DNA from: Rhodococcus sp. OK519
Lineage (GTDB): Bacteria > Actinomycetota > Actinomycetes > Mycobacteriales > Mycobacteriaceae
Direction: 5' to 3'
DNA: 64,000 nt
Assembly (NCBI RefSeq): GCF_003051005.1
Contig: NZ_QAOW01000008.1
Coordinates: forward strand, 212,259-276,258
The notes under the pieces are model-generated. The model was given only the letters and a program-made list of their open reading frames with translations. It was not told the origin of the DNA and made no database searches. The translations under genes were made by a program, and so were the position numbers. Shown here in pieces: positions 61,222-64,000 of the stretch (the first letter of the stretch is position 1; every line of letters starts with the position of its first letter).

Positions 61222-62346
61222 ATGAGTGCGTCCGGGGTGCGCCGCGCCAGCGCTGCAATCGCAGTGCTCGCGGCGGCGGGCCTCGCACTCCTGGCCATTC
61301 CGCTCGAACACGGCACAACCGACGCCTCCGCCCCGGTGCAGGTGACGGCGCCCGTCGTCGCTCCGCCGCCGCCCCCGCCGCCGGCCGTCCCCTTGGCGCC
61401 GCAGCAGATCGCGGAGCGCGTCATCCCGACGATCGTCACCATCACCACACGCTCCGCCTTCGGAGCGACGGCGGGCACCGGAATCGTTCTGCGACCCACG
61501 GATTCGGCGGCCGTTGTGTTGACGAATCATCACGTGATCGACGGCGGGCTGGAGATTTCGGCGAAGAGCATGCGCGACGGCACCCCGTACCCGGCGGAGG
61601 TGCTCGGCTACGACAACTCACGCGATCTGGCGGTGCTGCGCCTGCCGGGGGCGGCCGCCCTGCCGCCCGCCGTGCTCGGGTCGTCGCAGACGGCGCGCGT
61701 CGGCGATCCGGTGACCGCGATCGGGAACGCGGAGGGTGGCGGCGTCCCGCAGTCGGCGCCGGGCGCGGTCACCAAGCTGGGAGTCACGGTGCTCACCCGC
61801 AACTCCGCCGACGGGTCCCGCAACGAACTCGCCGGGCTCATCGAGGTGAACGCCGATGTCCGGCCCGGCGATTCGGGTGGCCCGCTGGTCAACGCGTTCG
61901 GCGAGGTGATCGGGGTCAGCAGTGCCGGCAACGCAGTGGAGCGGGACACGCCGTCGGCGCCCGCACCGCAGTCGTACGCGATCCCCATCGACTCCGCGAT
62001 GGGGGTCGTCGATCAGATCCTGGCAGGCCGTACGTCCGATTCGGTACACATCGGCCCCACCCCGCAGCTCGGAGTGAGCGTGCGCGACCACATCGACGCA
62101 CAGGCCGGGACACCGTCCGGCGCGCAGGTCGTCCTGGTGAGCGTCCGCTCCCCCGCCGAGGGTCTGGGCTTGCTGCGCGGCGACGTGATCGTCGAGTTCG
62201 ACGGCGCCGCGATCCGCACAGCGGCCGACCTCACGCTCCGAATGATCGCGCGGCACCCGGGCGACCGCGTCGACGTTCGGTGGGTCGACGCGGCCGGAGC
62301 GCAACGAATGGGCTCGATGGTGCTGACAGAGGGCCCGCCGCGCTGA
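61222..62346 (+). CDS. HtrA-like trypsin/PDZ serine protease, exported
   Basis: The 374-residue protein has a signal-anchor (RASAAIAVLAAAGLALLAIP), a Pro-rich linker (PPPPPPPAVPLA), a trypsin-like domain with the triad His in LTNHHVIDGG, Asp in NSRDLAVLRL and Ser in RPGDSGGPLVNAFG, and a C-terminal PDZ domain (PAEGLGLLRGDVIVEFDGAA). It is probably anchored and active outside the cytoplasmic membrane in protein quality control. It starts 4 bp after rmlC, so it may share that transcript. Confidence 0.92.
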   Translation: MSASGVRRASAAIAVLAAAGLALLAIPLEHGTTDASAPVQVTAPVVAPPPPPPPAVPLAPQQIAERVIPTIVTITTRSAFGATAGTGIVLRPTDSAAVVLTNHHVIDGGLEISAKSMRDGTPYPAEVLGYDNSRDLAVLRLPGAAALPPAVLGSSQTARVGDPVTAIGNAEGGGVPQSAPGAVTKLGVTVLTRNSADGSRNELAGLIEVNADVRPGDSGGPLVNAFGEVIGVSSAGNAVERDTPSAPAPQSYAIPIDSAMGVVDQILAGRTSDSVHIGPTPQLGVSVRDHIDAQAGTPSGAQVVLVSVRSPAEGLGLLRGDVIVEFDGAAIRTAADLTLRMIARHPGDRVDVRWVDAAGAQRMGSMVLTEGPPR

Positions 62347-63198
62347 CTACCCGCCGATGCCGAGCTTGCTCGCCAGGCGCTGCAAGTAGGCGACGACCTG
62401 CTCCTCGTCCGCGTCGGGCATACCGAACAGCGCCTCGCTGACGCCCAAGTCCTGCCAGCGGGCGAGCTTGTCGGCGTCGGGCTTGCCGGCCAGGACGATG
62501 ATCTCGGGCTGCCCGGTCCGGCCGGCGTCGGCCCAGATCTTGCGCAGCAGCGTGACGTTGTCCTCGATGTCCTGCTCGATCGGGGTGGTGATCCAGCCGT
62601 CGGCCGAGCGCGCGATCCACGCGAACGTCTTCTCCGACGCGCCCGCACCCACGAGGACCGGCGGACGCGGCTGCTGAATCGGCTTGGGCCACGCCCAACT
62701 CGAACCGAACTTCACGAACTGTCCGTCGTAGGACGCCTCCTCCTGCGTCCACAGCGCCTGCATCGCCTCGAGGTACTCGCGCAGCGCGGTGCGACGCTTC
62801 TTCGGGTCGACGCCGTGGTCGGCGAGTTCCTCGGCGTTCCAGCCGAATCCGACACCGAACGTGACGCGTCCGCCGGACAGGTGGTCGAGCGAGGCGATGG
62901 TCTTGGCGAGGGTGATGGGGTCGTGCTCGAGCGGTAGCGCGACGGACGTGCCGAGCCGGATCCGCGATGTCACCGAGGCGGCGGTACCGAGCGCGACCCA
63001 GGGATCCAGGGTGCGCATGTACCGGTCGTCGGGCAGCGCGTCGGTGCCGGTGCCGGGATGGTTCGACTCCCGATTGACCGGGATGTGCGTGTGTTCGGGC
63101 ACGTAGAACGCGTCGAACCCACACTTCTCGACGGCCTGGGCGGCCGCCGCGGGAGTGATGCCTCGGTCACTGGTGAACAGGCTGATGCCGTAGCGCAC
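62347..63198 (-). CDS. LLM-class F420-dependent oxidoreductase
   Basis: The 283-residue protein has the luciferase-like TIM-barrel pattern: EKCGFDAFYVPEHTHIPVNR, LGTAASVTSRIRLGTSVALP, then GGRVTFGVGFGWNAEELADH and PRPPVLVGAGASEKTFAWIA. This is the F420-dependent TIGR03619 style common in mycolic-acid bacteria. GTG 63198 has GGAGGAG upstream, and the longer frame to 63249 is rejected. It converges with the protease, with their stops abutting. The substrate is unknown. Confidence 0.9.
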   Translation of the reverse strand: MRYGISLFTSDRGITPAAAAQAVEKCGFDAFYVPEHTHIPVNRESNHPGTGTDALPDDRYMRTLDPWVALGTAASVTSRIRLGTSVALPLEHDPITLAKTIASLDHLSGGRVTFGVGFGWNAEELADHGVDPKKRRTALREYLEAMQALWTQEEASYDGQFVKFGSSWAWPKPIQQPRPPVLVGAGASEKTFAWIARSADGWITTPIEQDIEDNVTLLRKIWADAGRTGQPEIIVLAGKPDADKLARWQDLGVSEALFGMPDADEEQVVAYLQRLASKLGIGG

Positions 63199-63287
63199 GA
63201 TCTGACTCCTCCGGGTTGGTCGGTTGTCAGAAAATGTAACCGGTTCCACTCACTATCGGAAGAGTCTCCAGACAGGTGTCCAGCCGG

Positions 63288-63755
63288 CTAGCGGATCCTG
63301 AAGATGACCGCGCGCTGGACCACGAAGTTGATGATCGTCGCAGTGCCCTGCGCGATCACGAAGGCCAGCGGAATCCGCCACCACTCGTCCGGGAACACGT
63401 GGGCCATGACTTGATTGAGGCCCACCTGGACCGCGAACGTGACCGCGTACAGCGCAACCACCGCGATGAATCGGGCCCGGCTCGGCTCGGCCTTGAACGT
63501 CCAGCGTCGGTTGATCAGGTAGGCCGTCGTGGTGCCGGCGATGAAACCGATCGACTTCGCGACGGGCATCGGCAGACCCACCGCGAGCAGAAGCAGGTAC
63601 AGGCCGAAGTCGACGACCGCCGACAGTCCGCCCGTGAGCACGAAGCGCACGATCTGTGTCTTCAGGTCCAGCGCGTCGTCGGCGATGGACTCGGTGACGG
63701 GGATCTCGACCGGCAACGGGACGTGCGGCTCGTGGGCGTGGGGGGTTCCGGACAC
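63288..63755 (-). CDS. GtrA-family membrane protein (second copy)
   Basis: The 155-residue protein has a polar 30-residue start followed by four membrane segments ([77 protein letters not shown]). The INRRWTFK motif is that of GtrA. It resembles mycobacterial Rv3789, linked to decaprenyl-phosphate arabinose biology, although dprE1 is not visible here. GTG 63755 is the start. Confidence 0.88.
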   Translation of the reverse strand: MSGTPHAHEPHVPLPVEIPVTESIADDALDLKTQIVRFVLTGGLSAVVDFGLYLLLLAVGLPMPVAKSIGFIAGTTTAYLINRRWTFKAEPSRARFIAVVALYAVTFAVQVGLNQVMAHVFPDEWWRIPLAFVIAQGTATIINFVVQRAVIFRIR

Positions 63756-63851
63756 GCACCGAGACTAGGCGACCCGATCCGAGCGCACCGGCGTGACATC
63801 CCACACAGGCCACTGGACCTCGAGCGCACTCGAGGTTGCAAGATCAACGTC

Positions 63852-64000
63852 ATGACCGTTTACACGCTGCCCGATCTGCCCTACGACTACGCCGCCCTCG
63901 AGCCGCACATCTCCGGCAAGATCATGGAACTCCACCACGACAAGCACCACGCCGCCTACGTCGCCGGCGCCAACGCCGCCCTCGACAAGCTCGCCGAACT
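63852..64000 (+). CDS. sodA: Fe/Mn superoxide dismutase (C-terminus outside window)
   Basis: The visible 49 residues read [20 protein letters not shown], then [20 protein letters not shown]. This is the N-terminal helical hairpin of iron/manganese superoxide dismutases with the first metal-binding His (in EPHISG) and the active-site HHDKHH. The remainder is outside the window. The start is ATG 63852. Confidence 0.93.
   Translation, partial: MTVYTLPDLPYDYAALEPHISGKIMELHHDKHHAAYVAGANAALDKLAE

Overview
The window is high-GC actinobacterial DNA, most consistent with Rhodococcus or a close mycolic-acid-containing relative. The reasons are a GlfT1/GlfT2 galactan system with its Wzm/Wzt-type exporter, rml rhamnose genes, an antigen-85-like esterase, a bacterial proteasome activator (Bpa) ending in GQYL, EspC-like and DUF1023 type VII secretion genes, and an SDR of the mycofactocin-coupled type. 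I do not name a species.

Layout. (1) 1-8853 is chromosome: small catabolic and regulatory genes (partial SDR, IclR, two SnoaL-like proteins, a divergent TetR/oxidoreductase pair with a clear operator, an alpha/beta hydrolase beside a SARP regulator, a mycolyltransferase-like esterase, a DksA-like zinc protein). (2) 8860-42591 is a genomic island of about 33.7 kb inserted in the 3' half of tRNA-Ser(TGA). It is bounded by a perfect 56-bp direct repeat. The intact tRNA lies at the right end, next to the integrase. (3) 42537-64000 is chromosome again: the tRNA, a MarR regulator, a quinone reductase, a cysteine-desulfurase-like protein, bpa, then a cell-envelope region (galactan exporter, GlfT1, methyltransferase, GlfT2, a GtrB/GtrA/YfhO-like glycosylation cassette, an MPTR-like repeat protein, rmlB, an MFS transporter, rmlA, rmlC, an HtrA-like protease, an LLM oxidoreductase, GtrA, start of sodA).

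The island runs from left to right as follows: a complete type I restriction-modification operon (hsdM-hsdS-hsdR) with two extra genes fused by overlaps (an unknown 173-aa protein and a small XRE regulator); unknown genes and antitoxin-like genes; a TnpB gene with omega-RNA-like hairpins at its 3' end; about 3.7 kb with no convincing gene but dense perfect hairpins, including a 125-nt cloverleaf-like structure with a 20-bp closing stem; a type VII secretion cassette (EspC-like, DUF1023 hydrolase, LppA-like lipoprotein, YbaB-like); two transposase remnants; a minus-strand cluster of antitoxin-like genes and one Fic protein whose catalytic His is Gln; a 568-aa unknown protein with a hydrophobic segment; and a replication/integration end (prim-pol-like replication protein, hairpin-rich putative RNA, RHH protein, tyrosine integrase). 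No FtsK/TraB-type transfer gene was seen.

Most likely novelty: the structured non-coding block at about 25.6-28.8 kb, the hairpin RNA candidate upstream of the replication gene, and the antitoxin-rich cluster around the His-to-Gln Fic protein. All gene calls come from reading the sequence; no database search was run.
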